Origin: DTU015 sp964406505
GTDB lineage: Bacteria > Bacillota > Sulfobacillia > Fermentithermobacillales > Fermentithermobacillaceae
Direction: 5' to 3'
Length of the DNA: 64,000 nucleotides
NCBI GenBank assembly: GCA_964406505.1
Contig: CAYORX010000005.1
Span: forward strand, 20,766-84,765
The notes below the pieces were generated by a model that was given only the letters and a program-made list of their open reading frames with translations, was not told the DNA's origin and searched no databases. Made by a program: the position numbers and the translations under genes. Of the stretch, positions 41,820 through 52,441 are shown piece by piece; positions within the stretch are counted from its first letter, which is position 1, and every line of letters begins with the position of its first letter.

Positions 41820-44800
41820 TCAGATTTGCGTATCTCTAACTAGAGGTAATATTTGCGACATACTCATATCAGAGATTTGAGTTCGCCAATCGATCTCTAC
41901 TTCTTTACCAGGTGTAAGAAACACCAATGAAGTACGAATTAAAGATATCTGCAATATTTTTTCTAGTGCATATGCGTATAAAGCAACTTGAGGAGCATAT
42001 TTTTGAGCTGCTTGAGGAATTTGATCCGAAGTTAGATTGTCTGTCTTGTAATCTAATACCAACAATCCGTGATCTGTTTCGACAATAACATCAATTATGC
42101 CTTGAATCAAAACCCAGTCCTCTAACTTTTTATCGAAAGAATCTAACTCCTTTTCGCCCCGGGTAAACGTTGGTTTTTGAGACAAAACGAGTATCACATC
42201 ACTGCACCCTTGATCCCCACTCTGTAAAATCTTTTCTGCGTGTGCTGAACATTTATATTTCAAATTTACCTTGATAGAAAACGGCAATTCGCGTTCGACT
42301 TTTTCAGGGGAGGTCACGAGAATTTGACCCGTTGGTGTTTTGAAAAACTGCGAGATCCTAAAAGCATCATCAGTTCTTAGGTGCTGTTTGTCGATAATGC
42401 CCATTGCCGAAATCTTGTCGATTTCCTTAATTATTTTGTCTTCGCAATCCGCTGTCTTTAAATCTATTCTCGCTAAAAGTTCATGGATAGCAACGCCACG
42501 CTGAGCACCATAACTTACCTTGCTGTGACAAAAGGCAAGTCGCTTTTCCGGGCTCGAAAAACGTTCTGGCCAGTCATTTTCAAAATCAAGCCTATTTTTG
42601 AGTTCACTTACGCTCATTTTGGCAGGAGTATAGATAGATGGCCTAAAAGCATAATTCCATTCAAGGCGTCGCTTAATTTCATTGTAAACATCAGGGGCTC
42701 TCGAAAACGCTTGGGGTTCAAGTCGTTTTACTTTGTTCCATACATTTAAAATCCCACTTTCCCGCTTTAAAAATGGTTGGGGCAAAGGAGAAACGCCCGG
42801 ATATCCATAAATAAAAACATCGAAAGGTATTGAGGTTTGAACATCCTCTATGCTTTTTGTTTTATTTACGAAAGCCTTAATTTTAGGCAACACTACCGGA
42901 CAGATCCAATCGAGATAGGTTTTAGCCTTATCAAGCGCATTATATTCCCAGTTGGCCAACTGCCTTATCAAGTTTTTAGCCGAGCCCACCAGGTACAGTT
43001 TCTCCATCGCGCGTGTAACAGCTACATACAAAACACGCATCTCTTCTGCAATATTATCCTTTTTGATCTGAATCTGGTTTGCTTTAAACGGTAAAGTCGG
43101 GTATTTGACCCTAGTATCTAAATCACAATACATAACACCTAATCCAATATCTTTGTGGAATAAAATATCGTCCCTTAGATCTTGCATATTAAATTGTTTG
43201 CCTAAGTCCATAACAAACACTACGGGGAATTGCAAACCTTTGGATTTATGAATAGAAAGCACCTTTACAACATCTTCTTGTTCGCCTACGGGGCTTGCCG
43301 ATCCTAAATCGCCTTCAGACTCCTGGATTCTTCTGATAAATCTCAAAAATCTGAAAAGCCCATGCCTTCCGAAATTATCAAATTCCATAGCGCGATCGAT
43401 CAAGGATCTTAAATTTGCCTGACGTTGACCACCGCCAGGCAAACCGCCCACATAATCATAGTATTTTGTTTCTTTTAATACCGTCCACAAGGCATGAGCG
43501 AGAGGCGTCTGTCGAAACATGGTTCGCCATCGGTTTAAATCTTCGAGAAATTCCGACAAGGTTTTGTGCAACCTACAAACTTCTTGCCAAGAAACCTCCT
43601 CATCAACCAAGGGGCTGGACTGTGCCGAATCAATAAATGATGTCGTCCCAAATGTCATAACCGAATCGTAAAATGCCCCTTCATTGCACATTATTTTTAT
43701 AACAGCCAATTGTTTAGGGGTAAGCCCTACAACAGAAGAACGCAACACGGCAGCTAAGGGGATGTCTTGCCTTGGGTTATCGATTATCGCGAGCAAACTC
43801 AACGCTACTTCAACTTCACGCTGCCTAAAGTATCCCGATCCCAGTTCTGAATATACAGGAATACCGCATCGCTCGAAAATATCTACTACAACATTTGCCC
43901 TTCCCTTGATCGATCTCATTAATACGGCAATATCTTTGAATGCACATTTTCTAAACCGAGAATTTTTAGCATCCCAAATTTCAAAACTATTTTGACTTTC
44001 TACCAGTTGCTTAATTTTGTCAGCTACAACCAGCGCTTCTTTTTCCAATGCTTCGTACAATTGTGCATCAACGTTAGAGAGATCGTCACTATTCTCAATG
44101 TTTAAAGCATCTTCCCTTTCTATTAGTATAAGTTCAGGATTAAAACTTACCTGTTTCCTTTCAGGATAATTAGAACCTAGATACAATCTATGGTCCTGCG
44201 TATAATCAATTTCTGCTATTTCCCGTTTCATTATTCGTTCAAACAAAAAATTAATTCCATGGATTACTTCAGCCCTGCTCCTAAAATTTTTCGAAAGTTC
44301 CGCTTTTATGCCAGATGAACGCTGAAATTTTGCATTTTCTTCGTCAATTCGTTTGTAGTTCTGGTACTTTTGTATAAATATACCTGGATCAGCAAGGCGA
44401 AATCGATAGATGCTTTGCTTAATGTCACCGACCATAAACAAATTATTTTCTGAAGAAATAAGCGAAAGTATCTCTTCTTGAACAGGATTCGTATCTTGAT
44501 ATTCATCGACAAAAACATGGTCATAACTTGAACTTATTTCCCTGGCTAATTGTTCTTGAGTTCGTGTGAGAATTTCAAGAGTGTATTTTTCTAAATCTGA
44601 AAAATCAACACCGACCTGAAGTTTCTTTTTATTTGTATAAACCCGATCCAAATCAAACACTACATCTATAAAACTTTGAATGATCGGCGTTAAACTTGCG
44701 GCTTCTGTAAGCAAATCGCAGGCAGGTCTCATAATTATATTCAAAGTGCATTTTTTGAACGATTCTTTAGCCTGATCTCTAAATTCTTTCGCTAAATCCA

Positions 44801-45824
44801 ATAGATTTCGATCTACATGATTTGTTTTTCGTGAAGGGAGTCGAGAAAATTTAAAATCAGAAATGGTTTTCAATTTTTCAAGCGCAGATAATTTTTCAGC
44901 CAAATTGCCATCACGTTTTTGTAGCATTTCAACTGTTTCACCCATTTGCTTAAAGAATAATACTTCTTTTTTCACAACTGACAAATAATGACGAGGGCCT
45001 TTAGGCATGACACATATATTTACTGCTTTTTGCAGGCTGGCCAGGCACTGGTTCAATTCAGATCTTAATGATTCAATCAGCAAGCCTGTCCAAGGGAGTT
45101 TAAGAAGCACTTCCGAAACATATTTTTTCCCATCATTTGTGTCATTCGAATTTATCTCTTTTCCGAGATCCTTGGCGTTGAAAGAAACGACTGCCTTTAA
45201 CTGTTCTTGCAAATTATATACATGCTCAAGCCATTTTTGAGGATTGGGTAAAGCCCGCAAAAAATCATGAAATTTTAGCACCATCAATTTCAAACTTTCG
45301 TCTACGCGATAGCCTCCGTAACTTTCTACCATTTGAGAAAAAATTTCATGTTTCTCTGTGTCTGTTTTATAATAATTTTCAAACACATCATCTAAAGCCT
45401 CATAACGCAATAATTCAGCTTCGTTCGAATCCAAGACCCTAAAGTTTGGATCCAGATCTACCTTGTAAAAATATTTTTTTACTATATTCAGACAAAACGC
45501 GTGAATAGTTGATATCTGAGCCCTTTCTAAAAACGAAAGTTGTCTAGCAATACGCTGATTATGGGGATTTCGATCAGCGGCTTTTTGTAGTGCTTCCCGT
45601 ATCCTGTTTTTCATCTCAAACGCTGCTTTTTCCGTAAAAGTGACAACCAACAACCGCTCAATATCACACGGTTCTTGGTCCGAAAGCAAATGACTGATAA
45701 CCCGTTCTACAAGAACAAATGTCTTCCCTGAACCAGCAGCTGCTGATACCAAAATGTTCTTCCCTTTTGATTCAATAGCCGTTCTTTGTTCTTCAGTTAG
45801 TTGTATTTCTTCTTTAACTGCCAA
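41820..45824 (-). CDS. addA: ATP-dependent helicase/nuclease subunit A
   Basis: 1334 residues. UvrD/Rep-type helicase with Walker A SAAAGSGKTF near residue 30, VTFTEKAAFEMK, the HVFVDEYQDTN Walker B box near 425 and VLSIHKSKGLQFPVV. The C-terminal RecB-like nuclease carries LLVLDYKTDNL, the metal and catalytic box. AddAB processes double-strand ends to Chi, replacing RecBCD. Starts at TTG, 3 nt after the addB stop, with GGAAGGAAAG. It is about 100 residues longer than Bacillus AddA; the extra length lies in the helicase insertions. Confidence 0.97.
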   Translation of the reverse strand: MAVKEEIQLTEEQRTAIESKGKNILVSAAAGSGKTFVLVERVISHLLSDQEPCDIERLLVVTFTEKAAFEMKNRIREALQKAADRNPHNQRIARQLSFLERAQISTIHAFCLNIVKKYFYKVDLDPNFRVLDSNEAELLRYEALDDVFENYYKTDTEKHEIFSQMVESYGGYRVDESLKLMVLKFHDFLRALPNPQKWLEHVYNLQEQLKAVVSFNAKDLGKEINSNDTNDGKKYVSEVLLKLPWTGLLIESLRSELNQCLASLQKAVNICVMPKGPRHYLSVVKKEVLFFKQMGETVEMLQKRDGNLAEKLSALEKLKTISDFKFSRLPSRKTNHVDRNLLDLAKEFRDQAKESFKKCTLNIIMRPACDLLTEAASLTPIIQSFIDVVFDLDRVYTNKKKLQVGVDFSDLEKYTLEILTRTQEQLAREISSSYDHVFVDEYQDTNPVQEEILSLISSENNLFMVGDIKQSIYRFRLADPGIFIQKYQNYKRIDEENAKFQRSSGIKAELSKNFRSRAEVIHGINFLFERIMKREIAEIDYTQDHRLYLGSNYPERKQVSFNPELILIEREDALNIENSDDLSNVDAQLYEALEKEALVVADKIKQLVESQNSFEIWDAKNSRFRKCAFKDIAVLMRSIKGRANVVVDIFERCGIPVYSELGSGYFRQREVEVALSLLAIIDNPRQDIPLAAVLRSSVVGLTPKQLAVIKIMCNEGAFYDSVMTFGTTSFIDSAQSSPLVDEEVSWQEVCRLHKTLSEFLEDLNRWRTMFRQTPLAHALWTVLKETKYYDYVGGLPGGGQRQANLRSLIDRAMEFDNFGRHGLFRFLRFIRRIQESEGDLGSASPVGEQEDVVKVLSIHKSKGLQFPVVFVMDLGKQFNMQDLRDDILFHKDIGLGVMYCDLDTRVKYPTLPFKANQIQIKKDNIAEEMRVLYVAVTRAMEKLYLVGSAKNLIRQLANWEYNALDKAKTYLDWICPVVLPKIKAFVNKTKSIEDVQTSIPFDVFIYGYPGVSPLPQPFLKRESGILNVWNKVKRLEPQAFSRAPDVYNEIKRRLEWNYAFRPSIYTPAKMSVSELKNRLDFENDWPERFSSPEKRLAFCHSKVSYGAQRGVAIHELLARIDLKTADCEDKIIKEIDKISAMGIIDKQHLRTDDAFRISQFFKTPTGQILVTSPEKVERELPFSIKVNLKYKCSAHAEKILQSGDQGCSDVILVLSQKPTFTRGEKELDSFDKKLEDWVLIQGIIDVIVETDHGLLVLDYKTDNLTSDQIPQAAQKYAPQVALYAYALEKILQISLIRTSLVFLTPGKEVEIDWRTQISDMSMSQILPLVRDTQI

Positions 45825-45827
45825 AAA

Positions 45828-48800
45828 TTACTTTCCTTCCTCCAATGTTTTTCGAATTCTTTCCCATGCCTGCTCTTTCGAAAGGCCGGTTAACACGTTG
45901 TACGCGTTGCCTTCTACTAAAACATCAAAAGTGCAAACAGAACTGTAGGGGCAATAGGTGCAAGCACGTTCTTGATTTTTACGAAACGGGGCGATATCTA
46001 TTTTACCTATTATAATATCACTTACGATTTTGGCCACTTTATGAACTACAAAATCTAACAAAATTTCAAATTCGTCTTTTGAAAGTGTCTGTGACCGGGC
46101 CCCAATACCGCTTTTCGTGAACTGAACCGGTAGAATATCTGAATACCCCGTACTTTCACTATCCATAAGTCTTAAGACATCAATATCTTCGATCAGAACT
46201 CCAGACATCCTAAAATTTCTTTTTAGTTTATCCCAGGCAATTTCGGCATCGATAGGTCTAGATTCTTGAATAAATAAATCTTGCACGGCATGATATACTG
46301 CTCCTGCTGGTAAAACGTTCATATGCGTTAAAATATCCGCTTCTTCTCGAAAATTTGGCAAAACGACGTCTGATTTAATTATTGCATCCCACTTGGATAG
46401 CGCCACCGCAAGGTAGATTAAAAGTTGAAGTGATAACCCGTAATATACTTCAGAAAGATCTAGACTACTCTGGCTTGATTTGTAGTCTACTATTCTCAGA
46501 TACGCATGATCTGCTGATGTTGCCACATCAATCCTGTCAATACGTCCTCGAACCAAAACTTCGCCAAAGTCCGATACCTTTGCCGTAAATGAAGGTATCC
46601 CACCCGGCAATCCGAAAGGCACTTCGACTGCAAGGGGCCTGAATGCGCCTTTGTTTACGTGCTCTAAAAATATTAACGCCGTACGTTTCAATACAGAACT
46701 TAAGGCATTTGAAATATGCTGATATCTAAACGAACTCATAAGCAATTCATCTTGAATTTTGGGTACTAATTCTTTTACAACTTGATCCATAATGCCGATA
46801 ATTTCTTCTCGATTAAGGCTAAGGCGAAATTTTTCACATTCGGCAAATTCCTTTACGAATTCACGCATTGCTTCATGAAAAAAACTGCCTCTTTTCAATG
46901 GATCGAGTTTAAATATCTCTCGCTCTTCAAGTCGAAGTCCATCTTTAGCAAAATGTTGAAATGGGCATCGTTGGAATCGCTCTAGTTTGGATATGCTTGT
47001 TACCATGGGTTGCCCACCATAAAGTTTACGTGATAATCGCTCACCTAACGGTTCTAGTAGATTGGTAAAATCAAGGGAACCAAGTATTTTTAATCTTTCT
47101 GAAGCATCTGCTTCCCTCGACATCCATCGATAAGCTTCTTGCCATACAATTCCCGGATTGATACCTTGTCTTAGCAAGGATAATCGCTGCGCAGTAATCC
47201 CCCAAATAGTTGCTGGCGTAACATAATCAAGATCTTCTGGATAAGTACCAGGTGGATCGATAGATATGGAATGGATTTGCTTGTTAGGTAAGCATGTCCT
47301 TAGCCAAGAAATTATGGAAGATGGAAATTTCATGCTCCCCTCACCATCACCAATTGGATAAGAAATATAAAGCGCTTGACTTGAACGAGTTATGGCTATA
47401 TACAACAGATATTGCTCATGAAGCTGTTTTAATCGCGATGTTGGCTCTAGATTTAACCCTAAATTAAATAAATTTTCTCGTTCCGAGTCAGTAAAAACTT
47501 TATCTTCAGTTTGTTTCATGGGAAGTTCACCTTCTGAAGCACCCATTAAAAACGTAGTTTTACATTCAGGCTGTCGCGACCTAACAAGCCCCCCTATTAG
47601 CACTTGATCTAAAGAAGGGGGTATGGCACCCAATTTTATGTCTTCTAAACCGGCATTAACAAGCAAAGCGTAAGTATTTAAGTCACATTGTTGAGTTCCG
47701 AGTATTTCGATTGATTGTTCCAAAATCTCAAGTACTTTGTCCCAAATGCCTGCATGTTCTTGAGCCGTAGAAAGGTCCGCACTTTCTTCGCACTGCCTTT
47801 CCCATTTAGACAAAGTTTGCGGAACATTAAGATCCAAAAGCAGTTGGTAAACAGCAAGAGCAATGTCTTTTGCGGTAAGTGAATTCATCTTGGTCAGTCT
47901 ATGATAAAAATGTTTGAATTCACTCATAGCTTCAATTCTTATTTCATTTACCTTTTGGCTGTCGGGCCGAATTAGAAGTTCGTCGGCATCAGAAATCAAT
48001 TCTCGAGTATGTTGCCAAGGTTGATCTGAAAGCCATAGATAACCTCTGATACCACACGCGAGAACGTAGTTTTCCAACTCATCTATCGATTCTCGCTCTA
48101 CTGAAATGAGATCAGTCTTAAGGTACCGAAACACTGAGTCAAATCCAAAATTGGTAAGCATCATATCGAATGCAGAACGTATCAATTCTGCTAGAGGATG
48201 GTGTGACAATGCACGCTTCATATCAAGAAAGAATGGGATATCGTAATCTTTAAAAACCATTTCAATGAGATCTTTGTATTTTTCCAAATTTCTCATTTGC
48301 ACGGTGATATCTTTATATCTAAAACCTTCTGAACGAACTAACTTTAAAATTTGCCTAGCGACAAACTCAACCTCGGCGCGTGGATTTGCAGCGGAAATAA
48401 AGTTGACTCCCTCATGTGATACAATTTGGTCACTTTCTTTCATACTATTTTCATCGTCTAATTTGATAAGTTGAGATTTGTGACCACGTTGTTTGTATCT
48501 AAATATGTTTTCAATTTGCGCCAATTCAGCATTTACAAATCTCGGTAGGGGTTGATTTTCTCCAAAAATAATTGCATTGTCTAAATCAATTCCATGGTTT
48601 AGACATATTTCAGTTATTTTCTCATACACTTGCCTCACAGGATGAAACAAACTTGTTTCCCTAGGTGCGTGTTGAATCTCTTCATGGTCCATGCATAAAG
48701 CCACATTGACCTGAGACGCGGTTTTTAGCAAAGATGCAATCACTTTGTATTCTTGCGGCGTAAAGCCGGAAAAGCCATCAATGTATACAATAGCGCCGCG

Positions 48801-49442
48801 AAGCAAACTAGACATAGATACTTTCGAAGCTGCCAATTCTAAACAATCATCCGGATCTAAAAAATTGTCGCAAAGAAACTTCATATATTGATCATAAATC
48901 AATCCTAAATCATGTAATTTTTGCGACAGAAAAAGGGATTTAGTACTTTGTTCCAATGCGGCAACTCGCAAGTCTTCAACAGAAACATCATACGCATTAA
49001 ATTCTGAAAGAACTTGAGCCACTGACTCCCTAAACCCAGGATAATCTACCATTGGTGCATAAACACTTAACTTGCTCCTATGCTTCCACAATATGGATTG
49101 AATGGCCATGCTTTTGCCTACTGGAGTAATAAAGGGGTGTGTGACCCCGCCGGTTTCCCCTAAAACTTTCATGCAAAGGCGTCTGAAACCCAATACATGA
49201 AGGTTGATAAATCCGCTAATCCTACCGTCATCAAGAATAACTTTCTCCATCTGATAAGTTGCTTGATCAGGTACGATTATTACAACTGGGGACATAGATA
49301 ACACATTTGTAAAATCTGCCATTGATTCAATCTCATTTCCCGAGCGAGTTCTACTGGCATCGAGCAAAATTTCAATAGCAGAATCAATTATATACTGAGT
49401 CTTACCTGAACCCGCAGGTCCTATAATAAACCGCAAACTCAT
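45828..49442 (-). CDS. addB: ATP-dependent helicase/deoxyribonuclease subunit B
   Basis: 1204 residues from the ATG at 49442, which follows GGTGATTTCC, rather than a GTG 12 nt upstream. Walker A GPAGSGKTQY is at the N-terminus. The C-terminal nuclease has YLRIVDYKSSQ as metal box and the iron-sulfur staple: one cysteine in FQRCPFQHFAKDG and three in CTYCPYSSVC (CX2CX5C), as in Bacillus AddB. It partners AddA. It is probably co-transcribed with the RNase J gene 77 nt upstream. Confidence 0.97.
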   Translation of the reverse strand: MSLRFIIGPAGSGKTQYIIDSAIEILLDASRTRSGNEIESMADFTNVLSMSPVVIIVPDQATYQMEKVILDDGRISGFINLHVLGFRRLCMKVLGETGGVTHPFITPVGKSMAIQSILWKHRSKLSVYAPMVDYPGFRESVAQVLSEFNAYDVSVEDLRVAALEQSTKSLFLSQKLHDLGLIYDQYMKFLCDNFLDPDDCLELAASKVSMSSLLRGAIVYIDGFSGFTPQEYKVIASLLKTASQVNVALCMDHEEIQHAPRETSLFHPVRQVYEKITEICLNHGIDLDNAIIFGENQPLPRFVNAELAQIENIFRYKQRGHKSQLIKLDDENSMKESDQIVSHEGVNFISAANPRAEVEFVARQILKLVRSEGFRYKDITVQMRNLEKYKDLIEMVFKDYDIPFFLDMKRALSHHPLAELIRSAFDMMLTNFGFDSVFRYLKTDLISVERESIDELENYVLACGIRGYLWLSDQPWQHTRELISDADELLIRPDSQKVNEIRIEAMSEFKHFYHRLTKMNSLTAKDIALAVYQLLLDLNVPQTLSKWERQCEESADLSTAQEHAGIWDKVLEILEQSIEILGTQQCDLNTYALLVNAGLEDIKLGAIPPSLDQVLIGGLVRSRQPECKTTFLMGASEGELPMKQTEDKVFTDSERENLFNLGLNLEPTSRLKQLHEQYLLYIAITRSSQALYISYPIGDGEGSMKFPSSIISWLRTCLPNKQIHSISIDPPGTYPEDLDYVTPATIWGITAQRLSLLRQGINPGIVWQEAYRWMSREADASERLKILGSLDFTNLLEPLGERLSRKLYGGQPMVTSISKLERFQRCPFQHFAKDGLRLEEREIFKLDPLKRGSFFHEAMREFVKEFAECEKFRLSLNREEIIGIMDQVVKELVPKIQDELLMSSFRYQHISNALSSVLKRTALIFLEHVNKGAFRPLAVEVPFGLPGGIPSFTAKVSDFGEVLVRGRIDRIDVATSADHAYLRIVDYKSSQSSLDLSEVYYGLSLQLLIYLAVALSKWDAIIKSDVVLPNFREEADILTHMNVLPAGAVYHAVQDLFIQESRPIDAEIAWDKLKRNFRMSGVLIEDIDVLRLMDSESTGYSDILPVQFTKSGIGARSQTLSKDEFEILLDFVVHKVAKIVSDIIIGKIDIAPFRKNQERACTYCPYSSVCTFDVLVEGNAYNVLTGLSKEQAWERIRKTLEEGK

Positions 49443-49518
49443 ATTGGAAATCACCTTATGTTAACTTCTTCAACTGACTAGCAGTTCCCTATGCGGCCGA
49501 CCTAAATTGCATCAAATT

Positions 49519-51174
49519 TCAAAGAAGAGTCAAACTGCAAAGAACAAGGGGCCTTCGGCCTAATTCGTTTCTAAACAGCCGTCTAACTACAGAGGCCAAT
49601 TCCTCTTCGACTGTATTTTTGTTGGCCAAAGATTCCAGGGGAAGAACAGAGAAATATTCCCGGGTTATGTTAACCACTTCAGAAATAAACGTTTCTTGAT
49701 GCGTAGTGCCGATTAAACCTACACTTTTTATCTCTGGCGAAACTATAAACTCTCCATTTTCTTTAGACAGCACGCAAGAGATAAATACCACACCAGCTTC
49801 TCCCAAGGATCGTCTTTGCCTTAAAATGGGATGGCCTATATCACCCACTCCATATCCATCTACGAACACATCTTTAGTTTGAATGGCATCAAATATTTCT
49901 GCATGGTTAGGTGTAAGTCGAAAAATGGTCCCGTTTTCCCCTATAAGCACATTCGAAGGTGGCACTCCGGTTTCGACAGCTAACTTAGAATGAATAACTA
50001 AATGCCGATGTTCACCATGAATAGGAATGAAAAATTTGGGTTTCGTTAGATTTAACATGAGTTTAAGTTCTTCTTGACTGGCATGACCTGATACATGCAC
50101 GCCAGATTCGGGTGTATAGATCACCTCAGCACCTTGGCGAAACAAATTATCGAGCACTCTCGACACAGTAGTCTCATTACCCGGCACTGGTGAAGCTGCC
50201 ATTATAACCAAATCACCTTCTAAAATGTTAATCATTCGGTGTTCGCCCAAAGACATACGAGAAAGTGCAGAAAGAGGTTCCCCTTGGCTACCAGTGCTTA
50301 ACACAACCAATTTAGATTGAGGATATTTGTTCAATTTTTGCGGTTTAATAAGGGTACCAAGCGGAGCTTTTAGGTAGCCCATGCTCAATGAAACATCAAC
50401 GACGTTTTCCATACTTCGTCCGATGACACATACTTTACGCCCAAGTTTGTAAGCAGTATCTATCACTTGTTGAATTCGGGGCACGTTCGAAGCAAAAGTA
50501 GTGACAATTATTCTACCTTTAGCTTGTTGAAACACGCGGGAGAGATTTTCGCCCACAACTCGCTCTGACGGTGTAAAGCCAGGTCTGTCAGCATGCGTGC
50601 TATCAGATAAAAGGGCTAAAACCCCCTGCTCACCTACTTCAGCAAATCGGTGGTAATCTGTAGGCTTACCGTCTACCGGTGTTTGATCAAATTTAAAATC
50701 ACCAGTAAAAACAAGGACACCACAAGGGGTGTATATGATTAATCCGGCACTATCGGAGACCGAATGCGTTACTCGCACAAATTCGACCTGAATCGAACCA
50801 AAATCAACAACATCTCTCGGGGCAATGATACGAAAATCAAACTCACCATCAAAATTATTATTCATTTTTCTTTGAGCAAGGCCAAGTGTTAGTTTTGTAC
50901 CGTAAACAGGAGCATTTATTTTACGCAAAACAAACGGTAATGCACCTATATGATCTTCATGTCCATGGGTTAGCACAATACCTCGTAATCGTTCTTTTCT
51001 TGCTTCAAGATACGAGATGTCTGGAATCACTAGGTCAACACCGGGCATCTCATCTTCAGGAAAAGCAAGCCCGCAATCAATTGCAATGATATCATCGCCA
51101 GATTCGAGAAGCATAAGATTTTTACCTATCTCGCCTAAGCCGCCTAGTGCTACCAATCGTATTTCTTTTGTCAT
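49519..51174 (-). CDS. rnj: Ribonuclease J
   Basis: 551 residues. Metallo-beta-lactamase/beta-CASP RNase with HGHEDHIGALP at 70-80 as the zinc box, FTGDFKFD, beta-CASP motifs, and SGHASQEEL with IPIHGEHRH near residue 370-385. It performs 5'-to-3' exo- and endonucleolytic mRNA decay and rRNA maturation. The C-terminal domain ends in RRLFRNELGRRPLVL. GGTGAG precedes the ATG. Only one RNase J gene is visible here, so J1 or J2 identity is not assigned. It heads the addB-addA transcript. Confidence 0.95.
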   Translation of the reverse strand: MTKEIRLVALGGLGEIGKNLMLLESGDDIIAIDCGLAFPEDEMPGVDLVIPDISYLEARKERLRGIVLTHGHEDHIGALPFVLRKINAPVYGTKLTLGLAQRKMNNNFDGEFDFRIIAPRDVVDFGSIQVEFVRVTHSVSDSAGLIIYTPCGVLVFTGDFKFDQTPVDGKPTDYHRFAEVGEQGVLALLSDSTHADRPGFTPSERVVGENLSRVFQQAKGRIIVTTFASNVPRIQQVIDTAYKLGRKVCVIGRSMENVVDVSLSMGYLKAPLGTLIKPQKLNKYPQSKLVVLSTGSQGEPLSALSRMSLGEHRMINILEGDLVIMAASPVPGNETTVSRVLDNLFRQGAEVIYTPESGVHVSGHASQEELKLMLNLTKPKFFIPIHGEHRHLVIHSKLAVETGVPPSNVLIGENGTIFRLTPNHAEIFDAIQTKDVFVDGYGVGDIGHPILRQRRSLGEAGVVFISCVLSKENGEFIVSPEIKSVGLIGTTHQETFISEVVNITREYFSVLPLESLANKNTVEEELASVVRRLFRNELGRRPLVLCSLTLL

Positions 51175-51239
51175 ATTTTCTCACCAAGTGCTAGTATAGC
51201 CTGTATCGATTAGGAATGCCAGAACCTACTGAAAAGTTT

Positions 51240-51262
51240 TAGGGGCGGCCTGGCCGCCCCTA
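51240..51262 (-). terminator. GC-rich terminator after the YflT-like gene
   Basis: TAGGGGCGG (51240-51248) pairs with CCGCCCCTA (51254-51262); the CC/GG of the loop extend the pairing. Read on the minus strand it follows the stress-protein stop by 17 nt and is trailed by AAAACTTTT rather than a clean T-run. Confidence 0.6.
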
Positions 51263-51278
51263 GTTACGTATCATTTAG

Positions 51279-51782
51279 TTAGTGAGTTTCGACTTCATTA
51301 GCTCCATGCTGTCTGAAAACACCTGCGGCTTCGTTAATTTTTCTCTCGTCTGTGCTCACCATGGCAACAACTTTTCCTTCTTTAATCCTTTGTTCATACC
51401 TTGCACCCACATCTTCGGGAATACCCCAATCTATTAATCCACCTGCTATACCGCCGGTAACTACTCCACTAAGGGCGGCTGCAATTGGCCCTGCCGCTAC
51501 AATAGGACCTACACCAGGAATTGCTAATGCCCCAACACCAGCTAACAAGCCCGCCACCCCACCAATTGCACCGCCAGTAGTTACACCATCTGAAATTTCT
51601 GGGCCCATTTCCGTATCGTGCTCCATTTGGGTTCTGCCCCTTTGCCCACCTTCATCCCCCACTGAAGTTTCTAGGGCAACGATGCTAATCTCGTTTTTGT
51701 TAAACCCTTTCCTTTGCAGATCATCGACAGCCTTTTCTGCCTGGGAAGTGTCATCAAACACTCCCAAAACGGTTTTATGCAT
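51279..51782 (-). CDS. General-stress protein with YflT-like domain and glycine-zipper segment
   Basis: 167 residues. Residues 1-40 (MHKTVLGVFDDTSQAEKAVDDL, then GFNKNEISIVA) match the YflT/general stress protein 17M domain. Residues about 68-118 are a Gly/Ala-rich hydrophobic double segment (GGAIGGVAGLLAG and VTGGIAGGLIDWG) able to form a membrane hairpin. The C-terminus (GKVVAMVSTDERKINEA) repeats the domain's last strand. GGAGGTG precedes the ATG. It is monocistronic with its own terminator. Similar proteins are induced by heat, salt or general stress; molecular function is unknown. Confidence 0.8.
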   Translation of the reverse strand: MHKTVLGVFDDTSQAEKAVDDLQRKGFNKNEISIVALETSVGDEGGQRGRTQMEHDTEMGPEISDGVTTGGAIGGVAGLLAGVGALAIPGVGPIVAAGPIAAALSGVVTGGIAGGLIDWGIPEDVGARYEQRIKEGKVVAMVSTDERKINEAAGVFRQHGANEVETH

Positions 51783-51909
51783 TTAATGCGTGCACCTCCA
51801 ATATTAAAGCTCACAGTTATTGTTCCCGTGGGATTATCGAGAAATTCAATAATCTTAAATAGAGCATAAAACCTGAGGTAGTAAAATATGTAGAATCAGG
51901 GGTGAAAGC

Positions 51910-52224
51910 ATGGTTTGGTCAATTGTTATTACATTTTTAATATTCATTTTGGTTTACTTATCCATGATTGTAAGGATTAGGCAAATAGTTCAAGCCAGAA
52001 AAAGATCTTATGAATTATCCCCGTCACCTCTTTCAGAAGCTCTTAAAGACTTTGTAGCAGTTGCAGGCGGAGTTTATCTAGGTTTAATGGCGTTAGCTGA
52101 ATTTTTAAAAGTATCAGTGCCAATCGAAGCTGAAATTTGGGGATTGTCTTTCGATCCAATAGCTGTTGCAGCTATTACCTTAGCTATAGCGGCTCCCATG
52201 TTCCCTACTGGCGGCAGATACTAA
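51910..52224 (+). CDS. Small membrane protein of unknown function
   Basis: 104 residues. A first membrane helix (WSIVITFLIFILVYLSMIV, 3-21) is followed by a basic loop, then a segment about 48-66 (VAVAGGVYLGLMALAEFL) and a third at about 83-98 (PIAVAAITLAIAAPMF). No family is recognised. GGGGTGAAAG precedes the ATG. It stands alone, divergent from the stress protein, with 127 bp between the two starts. Confidence 0.72.
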   Translation: MVWSIVITFLIFILVYLSMIVRIRQIVQARKRSYELSPSPLSEALKDFVAVAGGVYLGLMALAEFLKVSVPIEAEIWGLSFDPIAVAAITLAIAAPMFPTGGRY

Positions 52225-52247
52225 CTACTTCCGTAGGTCAAACAAAA

Positions 52248-52268
52248 AGCAGGCTCAAAGTGCCTGCT
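52248..52268 (-). terminator. Terminator of the Spo0E-like gene
   Basis: AGCAGGC (52248-52254) pairs with GCCTGCT (52262-52268). On the minus strand TTTTTG follows the stem, so it ends transcription arriving from the right, 9 nt after the Spo0E-like stop. Confidence 0.75.
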
Positions 52269-52276
52269 GATTGTTG

Positions 52277-52441
52277 CTACCCGGATGCTTGCTTCTTCGC
52301 TTGTATGTGATACCATTTGTTTAGCAATTTATCCAGGTGAACGCTGAGAGTTTGGGCGGCCTTTTCTGCCTTATCATGACTATACGAGTCTTCGAACTGG
52401 GCATTTAATCGGCCGCGAAGCAACTCAATTTCAGCGCACAA
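52277..52441 (-). CDS. Spo0E-like aspartyl-phosphate phosphatase (small, unusual start)
   Basis: A short minus-strand frame of 54 residues from TTG at 52441 reads EIELLRGRLN, a variable loop, then TLSVHLDKLLNKWY and ends KKQASG. The helix-loop-helix layout and the S-x-x-L-D-x-L core match the Spo0E family (consensus SQELDxLI), which dephosphorylates Spo0A-P and delays sporulation. A strong AGGAGGG lies at 52474-52468; 8 nt downstream is an in-frame ATC (52459), while the TTG is 26 nt away. Thus the true start may be ATC (60 residues). Promoter, ribosome site and terminator flank it, supporting a real gene. Confidence 0.78.
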   Translation of the reverse strand: MCAEIELLRGRLNAQFEDSYSHDKAEKAAQTLSVHLDKLLNKWYHIQAKKQASG